Translations under genes and position numbers: made by a program
Notes under the pieces: model-generated
The model's database searches: none
What the model saw: the letters and a program-made list of their open reading frames with translations, nothing else
Told to the model about the DNA's origin: nothing
From: a virus
Strand: one strand, 5' to 3'
Virus record (IMG/VR): IMGVR_UViG_3300042453_002354
Coordinates: 62,001-126,000 of that record
Length of the DNA: 64,000 bases
Shown here: positions 32,999 to 43,878 of the stretch, in pieces
Numbering within the stretch: the first letter of the stretch is position 1
How the letters are laid out: each line of letters opens with the position of its first letter

Positions 32999-35575
32999 TT
33001 AAATCTTTATAATATAATTTAATACTATGTATGGTGGGTTTGCGGAGAAACTTGTTCCGGGCCCTGGCGCAGAAATCTGTCCTGTGGTATTTGTAGATCT
33101 ACCTAAAGATGTGATATTACTATCACCAGAAACGCCTCCTGTAACCTTTCCTATCTTACCAGTGAAAGATCCGGTTGGATGAGTATGCTCTCCGTTACTT
33201 GAGCTATTACCAGTAAATGCAGGAATATTTATTGTATGCTGGTGAGAGGAATTAGTTCCTGGTACAGTACCTCTTACAACGTGGTCGTGTGTAGAACCTG
33301 TTGTGCTTATTGACACAGAAGACAAATTGTGTGTATGTGTAGCACTTTCTGTTGTAGTTGTTACGGTTAAATCGTGATCGTGATCTCCATCATAATTGGC
33401 CGAATTCGCTCTTAAATTTTTATCCGAAGACAATCCACTGCTTACAGTTCCAATCACAAAGTGATAATTAGTCGATGACCCAATATTTCCAGCACGTTCA
33501 ATATCAATCGTTGAAACTGAGTGAGTATGATTTGCAAGTCCAGTACCAGTTTCTGTAATTGCATCGGCGGCGTGTGTGTGATTAACTGAGTTTGCGCTAG
33601 TGGTTCCTGATAATTCGTGAGTATGTGCAGGATTTCTAGCTGATAAAACCCCAGAGATTGCCAATTGTTCAGATGATGCAAAAACTTGTCTACTCACTGA
33701 AGATGTGTCACCTACGCTACCCAGAACGTGTTCGTGTGATCCTTCTGTTAAAGATGTTGAAAATGTGGTATGAGTGTGTGACGTTGAAGTACTATGAGTA
33801 CCAGAATTTACAGTAATCGCTAAATTTGATCCATTTGATATGTTATGTTCGTGATGATGAGCAGGGACTAAATGAGTGTGTGAGTCATCGTGTGTATGAT
33901 CGGGTAATTCGTGAAAATGATCGAACTGGCCTCCTGTGGCACCCAGAATGTTTGTAGGTGCCGATGCAGATTTACCGATAGGAATTCTTTGTCTTAAATC
34001 TGGAACATTAAAACTTGTTCCGGCAACGCCTCCATATTTTACTCCTATAACGCTATATAGCGAAGGATACAAGCTAGAAGAATAACTCGATCCATCACAT
34101 AATAACCATCCTGGTGGTGCAGTTTCGCCGCCAAATTGTATTATACCACCTATAGGAAACCCAAACTCAAGTAATTGTACTCTATCTTCTAAATCTGATA
34201 TGTCAACACCATCTACAACTCCACCAACTGTTATATCGCCAGTAACGTTTAATGTAGGTGTTGATATATTTCCTGAATCGATGGTGATCGATTGACCAAC
34301 AACGGATTCATCAACTTTAATTGGGCCATTTAAATGTAATTCTTTAAATGGGTTTGCAGTAGTACCCAAATCTTTTGGTGATGCTGGAATGATATCACCA
34401 TTAATACTAAAGTTTGTTGGTGATGTTAAGACCACAGAATTTGACGTATTCAATTTTACCAAATCAACGGCAGTTCCAGTGGAATTTTTTGATCTTAATG
34501 CTTGATTGTTATTCAGTAAAATTTTACTACCATTTACCGCATCGTCGGCAATTTTAGTTGAAATGACTGCACCATCTACTAATTTTGCAGTGCTTACTGA
34601 ATCATTTTGTAGTTCATAAGAACCTACCGAACTAGGAGGAACTACCAGTGCACTTTGATTTGGCGAGTATAGTGCTCTTCTGGAAACTGTAGAGAATCCT
34701 AAGTGTAAAATTCTTATTATTTTACCAACAGCGGGAGCAACATCAAATGTTATTCTGTCGAAAACTCCAGAACCCGATGAAGTTTCTGTCAAAGACCAAG
34801 TTCCTGAAGAAAATCCTAAACTATCACCATCTACTATCACACCATCAACGGTAACTAATAATGACTTAGAATCTATTGCAGGTTGTGAAAGTGAAAAATT
34901 AACTTGTGAACCTGTTCCGGTATGTCTATCAACTACAAAATTTCTAAGATTTTGTTGTAATTGATCTGGACCCACAGAACCGGCAGTAGGAACAAAATTA
35001 TATGTCGCTTCTCCTCTGTGAAGAACATAAATTTTTTCTTCTTCTTTTGGTGCTGAACTAAATCCAATTTGTTTATTATATAAAGATCCTATACCAGAAA
35101 TTGTGTAATCTGTTCCTGGTTGTAGAACTTCCCAATTGTCATAATATCCGTGAATTATTTCTACGTTTACATCACCGCTATCTGCTGGTAATATATTTCC
35201 ATCGACTGTTATAGAAATATCAGTTCCATTATAATCTACCGCTGTGACGGCATAAGTTCCTAAGCTATCAACGGATGATGGACCAGCAACTATTAAAAAA
35301 TCGCCAGGAGCAAATCTTGATAATGCTGCCGCTAAATCTTGATCTGTTGTTGAAATTTGGTCGCCTAAAACAGTATTTTCAAAAACTAAATTTGTTGTAT
35401 TTTTTACTACCGATCTGGTAATGTATTTCTGTCTAATTACGGTTATGTTCTCTTCATAACCGCCTGGCACTTCTTGTGATAAATCAAAAATTGTTTTTGT
35501 GCCATCGGGCACAATATCATCTCTGGTATTTGGACCAAAAATTAGAGGCGATTTTGCATTTCCTATGTAACTCAT
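32999..35575 (-). CDS. Tail fibre with collar domain and His-x-His-rich tip
   Basis: 858 aa. N-terminal half: repeated adapter domains. From about residue 475: a phage tail collar domain (FPIGGIIQFGGETAPPGWLLCDG, then YGGVAGTSFNVPDLRQRIPIG), as in gp12-type short tail fibres. Residues about 545-840 contain more than ten HxH motifs (HTH, HEH, HDH, HQH) spaced through beta repeats. In T4 gp37 and gp12 such HxH sites bind metal ions along the trimer axis, so a metal-stabilised needle-like receptor-binding tip is expected. It may act as the short tail fibre of this phage. Confidence 0.85.
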   Translation of the reverse strand: MSYIGNAKSPLIFGPNTRDDIVPDGTKTIFDLSQEVPGGYEENITVIRQKYITRSVVKNTTNLVFENTVLGDQISTTDQDLAAALSRFAPGDFLIVAGPSSVDSLGTYAVTAVDYNGTDISITVDGNILPADSGDVNVEIIHGYYDNWEVLQPGTDYTISGIGSLYNKQIGFSSAPKEEEKIYVLHRGEATYNFVPTAGSVGPDQLQQNLRNFVVDRHTGTGSQVNFSLSQPAIDSKSLLVTVDGVIVDGDSLGFSSGTWSLTETSSGSGVFDRITFDVAPAVGKIIRILHLGFSTVSRRALYSPNQSALVVPPSSVGSYELQNDSVSTAKLVDGAVISTKIADDAVNGSKILLNNNQALRSKNSTGTAVDLVKLNTSNSVVLTSPTNFSINGDIIPASPKDLGTTANPFKELHLNGPIKVDESVVGQSITIDSGNISTPTLNVTGDITVGGVVDGVDISDLEDRVQLLEFGFPIGGIIQFGGETAPPGWLLCDGSSYSSSLYPSLYSVIGVKYGGVAGTSFNVPDLRQRIPIGKSASAPTNILGATGGQFDHFHELPDHTHDDSHTHLVPAHHHEHNISNGSNLAITVNSGTHSTSTSHTHTTFSTSLTEGSHEHVLGSVGDTSSVSRQVFASSEQLAISGVLSARNPAHTHELSGTTSANSVNHTHAADAITETGTGLANHTHSVSTIDIERAGNIGSSTNYHFVIGTVSSGLSSDKNLRANSANYDGDHDHDLTVTTTTESATHTHNLSSVSISTTGSTHDHVVRGTVPGTNSSHQHTINIPAFTGNSSSNGEHTHPTGSFTGKIGKVTGGVSGDSNITSLGRSTNTTGQISAPGPGTSFSANPPYIVLNYIIKI

Positions 35576-35585
35576 TATTTCATCC

Positions 35586-35930
35586 TTATGTGTTTACGTC
35601 TTCTATTAAAGAACTTTGCACATCAAATAAAATACCAGCGGATTCGGATTTAACTTCAACATAATCTCCAGGTTCTAAAACTAATTTATTACCTTCGATC
35701 AAACAAGGCAAAGCACTTCCTTCTGGAACTGGTGCGCCCTTTACGGTGTATGTTGACACACTAGCGGAACTATCATAAACTCTAACAGAAACCTGACCAC
35801 CACCATTTATGGATGCGACACTAATATGGATAAAATAACTAGTCTTACCACTAGGCGCCGTGTATAACGTTTGCCAAGAAGCACCAACATCTTTCAAATT
35901 TGCATTTTTAAAATTGCTGTTTATTGCCAT
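35586..35930 (-). CDS. Small virion-associated beta protein
   Basis: 114 aa, no named family. The pattern SWQTLYTAPSGKTSYFIHISVA, SVRVYDSS and KLVLEPGDYVEVKSESAG resembles small beta-sandwich proteins that phages carry next to fibre genes, possibly a decoration or attachment subunit. SD AGGA precedes the ATG. It is encoded between the collar-domain fibre and two tiny coiled-coil genes. Function is not determined. Confidence 0.62.
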   Translation of the reverse strand: MAINSNFKNANLKDVGASWQTLYTAPSGKTSYFIHISVASINGGGQVSVRVYDSSASVSTYTVKGAPVPEGSALPCLIEGNKLVLEPGDYVEVKSESAGILFDVQSSLIEDVNT

Positions 35931-35942
35931 ATATTTTTCCTA

Positions 35943-36170
35943 TTAGCTCATCGCTATTGCTCTAGCAAGTAATAATCTATCGTTCTCTAGTGAGGAGAAA
36001 ATTGAATTGATTGCAGAAACTAAGTTTGGTTCCGCTGCTGCAATAAAATTAGGATCAGTTTTAATCCTAATGTCCAAAAGATCAAGATCGCCTATCGCAA
36101 CTCCCAATTCATTTGTTTTTTCCCACCATAATTTTACGGTGGCGTAATCGGGAACTTTAATTTCTGCCAT
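35943..36170 (-). CDS. Small helical protein in the fibre operon
   Basis: 75 aa, mainly helical (WWEKTNELGVAIGDLDLLD; SAINSIFSSLENDRLLLARAIAMS). GGAG lies 7 nt before the ATG. It overlaps the end of the upstream 86-aa gene by 14 nt, suggesting coupled translation. No known family; an assembly factor or a fibre-adapter peptide is conceivable. Confidence 0.6.
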   Translation of the reverse strand: MAEIKVPDYATVKLWWEKTNELGVAIGDLDLLDIRIKTDPNFIAAAEPNLVSAINSIFSSLENDRLLLARAIAMS

Positions 36171-36417
36171 TTAGTTTCTCCAAAACTTGTAATAAAAGAT
36201 CCTTCATACCAAATAATTCTGATTTTATATTTTCAACATCTTGCTGTAGATTATTTATCTTGTCTTTTTGTATTTGTTTTTCTAAATTTTGTTTATCTCT
36301 AATCTTCTTGGCATTTTGATGTGCTTGCCAAGAAGATTCATCCACATTTACAATAGCACCACTTTGCATATCTCTGACGAGACCTTCTCTATCTTTAACC
36401 TTATAGTATCTAGTCAT
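36157..36417 (-). CDS. Small coiled-coil protein in the fibre operon
   Basis: 86 aa with an N-terminal globular part (VKDREGLVRDMQSGAIVNVD) and a coiled coil over about residues 30-82 (KQIQKDKINNLQQDVENIKS). The start overlaps the stop of the 2476-aa gene by one base (TAATG). Possible fibre or baseplate adapter or assembly chaperone; no family recognised. Confidence 0.62.
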   Translation of the reverse strand: MTRYYKVKDREGLVRDMQSGAIVNVDESSWQAHQNAKKIRDKQNLEKQIQKDKINNLQQDVENIKSELFGMKDLLLQVLEKLNGRN

Positions 36418-39400
36418 TATGAATCCAGTGCGATAACTTGAAGATCTTTGACTCTTATTGGTTTAGTAGAATCATTACCAGTTAATACTAGTTTAACTGC
36501 AACTTCACTAAATGGTGCCAATAGAGTTTCTTCATATTCAAAATCATTAAATGTATTACTATCTATCGAATTGCCTGGAAGTTTGTTTCCTACAGGAGTC
36601 AATTTGATGTAACGTACATTATCGAATTTTTCATTTTCATCCGAACCTGACATTTTTGCAAATGCTTCTACAGATTGACCTTCTTGAACATTTGCCAAGA
36701 ATCTAACTTTAAGAGCCGTGGCAGGATGTCTTAGGATCATTCTTTTTGTTACATACTTACAAGGTGCGGTGTGTCCAGTCGGTGATTCTGAACTATAGAA
36801 ATCTTCTATACCCAAAACCGTCACATTAGATGATGTGGATGCCGGATCGTAATCTGAATCATATTTTACTTCAATTCTCAATTTGTAATCTGGTGAAGAA
36901 TCTATAATTTCACTTATTTTTGTAATTTCATAAGTCGCATCATTTTTATTATCGGTAGAATTCATAACTTTAACATATTGTCCAGATCTCATAGAAGAGA
37001 GAACAGATTTACCAATTTCTCTTGCTTGTGCATATGTTGCCAATCCATCACTCGAACAGGTTATTACATCTCTATAGTAAGAAATATCTACGGAAGTACC
37101 TATTCCTGTAAGATCTGCATCAACCCTGACGGTCATACTAGTTGAATCCGGTCTAGTAACACTGATTAATCTTACCGTCTTCTTTGACGTTCCGTTAATT
37201 CCTAACAACATACCAGGAAACAATTCACTCAAGGTCGATATTACTGCATAATTGCTTGTCGAGAACGAGTCGCCAGAAATTGAAACGGTTGCATTTTCTG
37301 CTACCATAACTTCTTCATCACCAAAAGACCAAACATCCAATCCCGAACTTGAACAAGTTGCAGTCGATGATGTGATTGTGAATTTTTTATCCACAGTCAA
37401 CTGACTAGAAACAATGCTTGTAATTTTCCTTAAATTCTTACTGGTTCCACTCTGTACTAATACATAACCACCAACGTGATAGATTGAGGGTGTTGGTACG
37501 GATATTGTATTTGTATTTGCGGTCACACTACAAGTCGCCGAATCTTGTTTCCATCCAAAGAATACATAATCTGTTGGATCGGCAATGGTTCTATACTCAT
37601 CTATTAGTCCTGGATCAGAAACTTTATTTCCGATAATACCAAAATTCGATCTAGAAATGTCCAGAATAGGTGTAATGTTTGGATTATCACTAGACAACGT
37701 TGCTTGTACAAATAAACTCTTTGATGAACCTTCTATATTTCCTGGCGTTGTGATTATTCCAGCTATCGTAGGTTCATCTAGAGTCCATTCTCCTTCGTTT
37801 GCAACACTTGCAATCAATTTAGGTTCCTCGAATATTACATTTTCGCCTGGTTGCACATCTTCAAAATCTGCAACGTCTGGCAAAACATAAGGATTTACAT
37901 CACTGCCGTGCACACCCGAACCAGAAGTAATTCTATAATTATAATTAATTTCAGTTCCTTCTAGCTTCATATCAACTAAATTTGCGGTTATCTCATCAGC
38001 TTGAATGTCTGCTGTTGCGAATATCGTAGAACCACCTGCCGAATAATTAGTTTCTGATGCATCTTTTGGATTTCCATTTTCATCAAAAATTTCTATTGAA
38101 TACGAATCATAGTCCAAAACTGTTACATCGTGATACAATCTAACGGAATCTGAAGACTCGGTATTAATGTATTTTGTATCTATACCGCCGACAGATTCGA
38201 CCAAACCACTAATTTTTACTCTAGGTTTTCTATTGTCTTCCACTCGGTTTCTCATTCCGTGATTTTTGTGGAAAACTTTCAGTACATTACATCCTGCTTC
38301 AACCTTGAATGGATTATTTTTTAATTTGTCGAACGACAAGTTCTCGTTCACCAAAGTTACAATAGGATTTTTACTTATATCAAATTCTGCTTTATGTAAT
38401 TTGAACATTAAATCTGCTTGTTGATCTGGTGTCCAAGTAGAAGAGTTGGCGGACTTCAAAAACACACCATTGTATGATGCGGTATTTTGTATAATGTCGG
38501 CCTTTCCTACAATCGACTGTCCGATTCTGGCATACCAAACTTCATAGTCTTGAGTATTTGCCATAACTACTATAGCATATTCAGATTTTTCTTGTAGATA
38601 TACGGGATAATCAAATTCAAAATAAGTTCCTACAAAACCGGCTTCAAAGTTTGAACTTTGTGGACCATATCCATTCACAAATGATCTAGTTTTAGTATTC
38701 CATTTTGCTTCTGTATCAGGATCTGAAGAGAATGTTTCAAATGGTCCATAGTGATAATGATCTGTTGTTGTCCAAAATGATGGATCACTTTCACTAACCG
38801 TAGGATGTACAGGTACACTAATATACAATCTTCCTACATTTCTACCACTCGGATCGTCTATCGGAGTATCACCATCTATATCGTTTATAACTATTTGGTT
38901 TGGATACAAGTAAGTTTTCGATCCAGGAACTAATTTTGGTCCAGGAACGCCTGCAACGGTTTCTCTAATCTCAACACTAACGGGAATGACAGGATTCGCA
39001 GAGCCTGATCTATCTTTAAATTGAATCGATCTACTTCCAGAACCAACGTGCGGTTTATTTCTAAAATATAAAGTTACACCAGTTATGAATGCACCACCTT
39101 CATCAGTTATGTTTATTGTTTCTGCTATCGGATCGACCCAACAGACTTTGTTCAACTTATAACTATTTTCTGTGCTAGTGCTTATGGTTTTCTCAAAATT
39201 GTCATATTCTGTCGACAATTTGGCACCACGTGTTGAGAGTATAGTTTCTTGTCTCTTTTCTATTAATCCTTTACATTCAAATCTGGCAGAACCTGAGGAC
39301 TCTGAATCAGCTTGAATGTTTTGTGCGCTGTCTATAAATTTTATTACTTTAGTTCCTGTCTTAAAGCTAGGATTATCGGAAGAATCCTCCAAAACTTTAC

Positions 39401-42400
39401 CCGTAGATGTGTAGATTGGTTTACCATCAGGAATGTGCAGATAACCCGTTATTGCACCTGTGCTATCGGCAATTAATGGAAAATCGCCTGATGCATTTTT
39501 ACTTCCAATCACTGGGTTAAAATAAACAACATTAGTCGAAGAGCTTGCACTTCCGGAAACCACCGGAAAACTATTCTTCACACTTTCAATTAATTCATCT
39601 CTAACTTTAAATGAAACAGGTCTTTCGACCTTAGACATTACAATTTCTTTACCGGCAGATGAAGGTATACAGAAATGTGTTACTGGAATGTTATCAATAA
39701 AAGCATATACTCTGACATTTGGCTTAAATCCATTTAATGTAAATTTAACAATTTGACTTCTACAAAATTCTGCAAAATTAATTTCTTTAACAGATTCGCC
39801 AATTGACTGATTAATCACGCTAGGTGTGACCTTTAGTTTAACGCCACCTCTTGCTGTCGTTTCTTTACTAGTAATAGTTCTTTCGCCCTGAACTTGTAAT
39901 CTTGGATACTTGTTCTGTGGCGGTGTAGTTCTACCATTAATATATTTTTTTAATTTTTTAATCTCAGTTTCAATTCCCTTTATCTTATTTGATAATCCTT
40001 TCTTTTCTTTCTGATCTTTAGAACTTGCGAGTTTACCTCTAAGCTGTTCTAGATCTCTTTCTCTTCTTTGTAGATCCGACTGCTTCTTCATTCTATTATT
40101 CAGCCATTGCATCTGCTGATTTGGTCTCATTCCATTACCAAATGCAGGTCCAGGAAGAGGTGGTGAAGTTATGGAGTCTATTTCGGTTTTTGTTCCAACT
40201 ACATTAGTACTGAATTGCGTAGCATCTTTAGTGTATACAGTTCCCAATCCTTCGGAGAGATTAGTCAATGCATCGGCCAATCCATTATCAAAGTTTACGG
40301 ATAAAGGTTCTGACTTTTCTGTATTTTTAAATTCATCCGATTCTGGTTCTAATTTTACCTGTCCAACAAATGTAACTACATCGAATGGATTAATATTAAT
40401 AAAATCGGAAGCAATTCTTTGTGATACGGACTCGACACTTTCATATGGTAACATAATCAAATCGTTTTTCATCGTGTATCCGATTTGATTTCTTTCCACA
40501 TTTCCTGCATTTCCGCTAGAAATTTCAGTAAATCCTAGAGGATTGGTTTCATATGACTGAACTTCTTTCAATTCAATCATTCTTTCTACAAATGCAGGTC
40601 TCAACTCACCTTCTTTAGGATCTACTGCACAACTATAATCTTCATTCTGTACATCGCCTACGGCATGTCCTCTGAAGTTATCTACTAAAAATCCATTTTT
40701 AAATCTATCGTTGCCGTCTGCATCTTTTATTACTAGAGTTTCTGTATTTTTCTCTAAAAGCGAAAGTGAAGTGTAGTATTCAATTTGTGTTATTCTATCT
40801 TCAATTTTGCCAATATCTCGCATTGTATATCTGCGATTATTTCTGTGTGTTAGAACAACTTTCTTTAGATCTGAGGTCAAGGCAGGCAATTCTACCTCGG
40901 CTACAACCATACCATCAAGAGGATCGTCGGGCATAACAGGTTTCAAAGATGAAACACCTTCGACAATGCCAAATGAACCGTCAGTTCTTATATAAATTTT
41001 ATCATTTCTATGTAAAAAGTGTTCAAACTGTATGAATATATCACTTTCTGGTACATAGCAAATTTTGCTATTAAAGGTTCCGGTATTTGATTTCGTGGAT
41101 CTAAAATCCAAAACATCTGCTAATGGATATGAAGTTCCCGAATCGGTTGATGTATATTTTGGTATATCCGATATTGAAAACCCTGCACCCACTGGATAAG
41201 ATTCGATTGAAAAGTAGTTACCATCGACCGAGTGTTCAAAATAATCAAAAACAATAGCAAGTCTTCCGGTAGGAGGTTGTGCACCTCTTTTCAATTTGAT
41301 CGATGCGATATCATAAAAGGAGTCTCTTTGTCCATCATCCAATTCATATCTATCAACAATGTCTATATTGGATGCCGATGGTGCTGTCGTAAAATCAGAG
41401 GACATGTAAATATGTTTTACTCTAATTACATCCTCAACACCTAATGATATACTTTGTAGATCGGTTTTTAATGCATCAGTTAAGACATAGTATTGACCAC
41501 TAGGAGTACCAGTATTCTGATACGTACCCGTTCTTAGTGTTTTTTGCTTAGGTGAAGCATTGTTCTCGCCTGATATTCTACAAGGTACAATAGCTGTTAT
41601 GTTTCCAGCAGTAACCAAAGAGCTAAATGTTACTACAACTTCAGTTGAACTATTAAAAGTCACATTTTCTGCCTTTAGCGTATTGCCTGCGCTATCGGAA
41701 AAGAACCATTCAGTTGGCGAATAGGAAGGAAATGCACCCTGATCTGCACTTAAAATGATTGTTATTGTGTTAGATGATAACGTTCTAACAAAAAGTTTTT
41801 GTGCAGTATAATCAAACTTATCTTCGTCTATAGATCTAATGAATCCTTTAGGAATCACATATAATAGAACACTAGCATCTTGATCTTCCAGATCGGTATA
41901 GACTCTACTTATTGTTATATTTGTCTTTGCGTCCGATTTGGCCGCATCTAATTGAACCTTTTGATTGTCCAATGGTGCATTTACCACATAATAATGATAT
42001 TTAACTTGATTAGAATCTTCGTGTATGATGCAATCATTTTTGGATAGCTGTTGATACTCCGTAGTTCTCCAATATGTCCCATTACCAGTCGCTACGCCTC
42101 TAAAATTTGAAGCAGGTGTTATAGTTATATCGGCACCCTCAAATGGTTCTGAAAATTGAATTACATCACAAGAAAATCCAGCAGTACCATCTGCGCCGCC
42201 CTGAAAAATAGATTGAACGTGTTCAAATGAATGATCATCTTTTGTTATTTGTATATCTGTTAGATGCAATCTGTATGCGGCTGCGGAAGTACCAGGAGTT
42301 CCATCATCGAAATCGAAATACAAAACTCTAGCGGTTCCTATACAATATGCAGAGTCTATAGTTTTTGTCGGTCCAGTTAGAAATGAACCGTCTGCCGCTG

Positions 42401-43847
42401 GTGGTGCTTTTGGCGAACTTGTATTTTCCATAAATTCTCTTGTTCTACTAAAAAGTAGAACTTGTCTCATGGATTGCTTCGTTGTTGTAGATTCACCCCA
42501 TAATGTGATCGGTAGACCTTTAATGTTTGTTACTCTAATGAATGGACCCTTCATTGTTCTAACAATTTCTGGTTTTGATGTAACAAAATCCAAAGCCTTT
42601 TTACCTACAAGTCTGGATCTGTCAAGTTTTTCCAATTCATAACCCTTAACATATGCCTTGCCAGGATCTATTTGATACACCATTCTGGTGTCGGCGGCCG
42701 CAAGAAATGCTTCTTCATTGACTCCAGGTAAATATCCATCATTATATACGTGATAACCTGATATTCCCAAAAATTGCTGTCCTATTAATTCAGCCGCATT
42801 TGGTGTGCTTCTCTTGAGCATATCCTTGGTATAATGACCACTATTAGTTCCATCATTGAAAAATTCACTAGGAACTACAACGAAAGGTTTTATAGTGTAA
42901 TTGCCAGATTCATCAAACGTTCTTCTGGCCAATTCGTCTTGAATTAAATTATAATTTGTTTTGTTAGGAGGCGTTGCGGGAATACCATCAATCAGTCTAA
43001 TCAATTCTATGAAATTTTTATCAGTTACGGACGTAGTTGTTAATTTATCAATCGCCCTTGTCGATAATACTAGATCTATTTTTAATCTATGTGCTCCTGG
43101 CGCCGCATAGTTTGGAGAACCTTGAGCATTATCCAATAAACTCTCATCTTCTTCTGGTGTAACTATAGATTGAACTATTGACAATCCTATGCTTCCAGTA
43201 TGTCTATCATTTTCAGGATCGACAACAATCGATTGTTGTTTTACTACTGCAAAAAATCCATTAGTAAAATAAACACCTTCTTTAATGTTGGCACCTGTTC
43301 CTGTACCAATTACCGAATTTGAATTGTTTAAGGTTTCTAATTGTATTCCAGAATCTTCTACACTTAATATTTCATTTGCAAGAAATGTTTTTAATGCACC
43401 TTGCAATCCACCACTAGACTCTGTTCCGGCAGTTAAATATTTGACATATAATCTTATTACACCAGCTCCATCAATTGGTGTATAATTAACGATTCTTGCT
43501 TTTACGCCGGTCGTACTTGATATAACTTTATTTAAAAAATTAGTTTGAATTGCAACATCATCTACAAAATAAATCGAATTGTCAATTCCGCCTGTCTTGT
43601 TTACATATATTTTAACGTAGGTGTAATTTGAATCAAAAGTTGTGATGCCAGGAATGACCATAGCACCTTCTTTGAAGAAGTGTTGTCCCATTCTATCGAT
43701 TTGGGACTGGAACATAGTTTGTAATTGCGTCAGCTCTCTGGCCTGTACCGCAAACCTTGGTCTGAAAAGCATCCTATAGAATTGCTTATCCGAATCATAA
43801 TCATCAAAGTAAGGAGCACTTTTTAATTGATCTTTTATATCGGTCAT
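36417..43847 (-). CDS. Giant virion structural protein, DUF4815-like N-terminus
   Basis: 2476 aa, the largest gene here. The N-terminus (MTDIKDQLKSAPYFDDYDSD, FYRMLFRPRFAVQARELTQLQ) matches the DUF4815-type proteins of marine T4-like phages. Next come long beta-rich domains, a coiled coil at about residues 1235-1300 (RERDLEQLRGKLASS), a conserved IKFTLNGFKPNVRVYAFIDN block soon after, and further beta domains to the C-terminus. It lies between gp8 and the fibre genes, so a baseplate-to-fibre connector or large peripheral baseplate protein (functional counterpart of gp10 or of fibre-attachment proteins) is inferred. ACTAAATA late box 32 nt upstream. Confidence 0.75.
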   Translation of the reverse strand: MTDIKDQLKSAPYFDDYDSDKQFYRMLFRPRFAVQARELTQLQTMFQSQIDRMGQHFFKEGAMVIPGITTFDSNYTYVKIYVNKTGGIDNSIYFVDDVAIQTNFLNKVISSTTGVKARIVNYTPIDGAGVIRLYVKYLTAGTESSGGLQGALKTFLANEILSVEDSGIQLETLNNSNSVIGTGTGANIKEGVYFTNGFFAVVKQQSIVVDPENDRHTGSIGLSIVQSIVTPEEDESLLDNAQGSPNYAAPGAHRLKIDLVLSTRAIDKLTTTSVTDKNFIELIRLIDGIPATPPNKTNYNLIQDELARRTFDESGNYTIKPFVVVPSEFFNDGTNSGHYTKDMLKRSTPNAAELIGQQFLGISGYHVYNDGYLPGVNEEAFLAAADTRMVYQIDPGKAYVKGYELEKLDRSRLVGKKALDFVTSKPEIVRTMKGPFIRVTNIKGLPITLWGESTTTKQSMRQVLLFSRTREFMENTSSPKAPPAADGSFLTGPTKTIDSAYCIGTARVLYFDFDDGTPGTSAAAYRLHLTDIQITKDDHSFEHVQSIFQGGADGTAGFSCDVIQFSEPFEGADITITPASNFRGVATGNGTYWRTTEYQQLSKNDCIIHEDSNQVKYHYYVVNAPLDNQKVQLDAAKSDAKTNITISRVYTDLEDQDASVLLYVIPKGFIRSIDEDKFDYTAQKLFVRTLSSNTITIILSADQGAFPSYSPTEWFFSDSAGNTLKAENVTFNSSTEVVVTFSSLVTAGNITAIVPCRISGENNASPKQKTLRTGTYQNTGTPSGQYYVLTDALKTDLQSISLGVEDVIRVKHIYMSSDFTTAPSASNIDIVDRYELDDGQRDSFYDIASIKLKRGAQPPTGRLAIVFDYFEHSVDGNYFSIESYPVGAGFSISDIPKYTSTDSGTSYPLADVLDFRSTKSNTGTFNSKICYVPESDIFIQFEHFLHRNDKIYIRTDGSFGIVEGVSSLKPVMPDDPLDGMVVAEVELPALTSDLKKVVLTHRNNRRYTMRDIGKIEDRITQIEYYTSLSLLEKNTETLVIKDADGNDRFKNGFLVDNFRGHAVGDVQNEDYSCAVDPKEGELRPAFVERMIELKEVQSYETNPLGFTEISSGNAGNVERNQIGYTMKNDLIMLPYESVESVSQRIASDFININPFDVVTFVGQVKLEPESDEFKNTEKSEPLSVNFDNGLADALTNLSEGLGTVYTKDATQFSTNVVGTKTEIDSITSPPLPGPAFGNGMRPNQQMQWLNNRMKKQSDLQRRERDLEQLRGKLASSKDQKEKKGLSNKIKGIETEIKKLKKYINGRTTPPQNKYPRLQVQGERTITSKETTARGGVKLKVTPSVINQSIGESVKEINFAEFCRSQIVKFTLNGFKPNVRVYAFIDNIPVTHFCIPSSAGKEIVMSKVERPVSFKVRDELIESVKNSFPVVSGSASSSTNVVYFNPVIGSKNASGDFPLIADSTGAITGYLHIPDGKPIYTSTGKVLEDSSDNPSFKTGTKVIKFIDSAQNIQADSESSGSARFECKGLIEKRQETILSTRGAKLSTEYDNFEKTISTSTENSYKLNKVCWVDPIAETINITDEGGAFITGVTLYFRNKPHVGSGSRSIQFKDRSGSANPVIPVSVEIRETVAGVPGPKLVPGSKTYLYPNQIVINDIDGDTPIDDPSGRNVGRLYISVPVHPTVSESDPSFWTTTDHYHYGPFETFSSDPDTEAKWNTKTRSFVNGYGPQSSNFEAGFVGTYFEFDYPVYLQEKSEYAIVVMANTQDYEVWYARIGQSIVGKADIIQNTASYNGVFLKSANSSTWTPDQQADLMFKLHKAEFDISKNPIVTLVNENLSFDKLKNNPFKVEAGCNVLKVFHKNHGMRNRVEDNRKPRVKISGLVESVGGIDTKYINTESSDSVRLYHDVTVLDYDSYSIEIFDENGNPKDASETNYSAGGSTIFATADIQADEITANLVDMKLEGTEINYNYRITSGSGVHGSDVNPYVLPDVADFEDVQPGENVIFEEPKLIASVANEGEWTLDEPTIAGIITTPGNIEGSSKSLFVQATLSSDNPNITPILDISRSNFGIIGNKVSDPGLIDEYRTIADPTDYVFFGWKQDSATCSVTANTNTISVPTPSIYHVGGYVLVQSGTSKNLRKITSIVSSQLTVDKKFTITSSTATCSSSGLDVWSFGDEEVMVAENATVSISGDSFSTSNYAVISTLSELFPGMLLGINGTSKKTVRLISVTRPDSTSMTVRVDADLTGIGTSVDISYYRDVITCSSDGLATYAQAREIGKSVLSSMRSGQYVKVMNSTDNKNDATYEITKISEIIDSSPDYKLRIEVKYDSDYDPASTSSNVTVLGIEDFYSSESPTGHTAPCKYVTKRMILRHPATALKVRFLANVQEGQSVEAFAKMSGSDENEKFDNVRYIKLTPVGNKLPGNSIDSNTFNDFEYEETLLAPFSEVAVKLVLTGNDSTKPIRVKDLQVIALDS

Positions 43848-43878
43848 AATGAAATTCCGCTAAAGTGTGATTTTGTTA

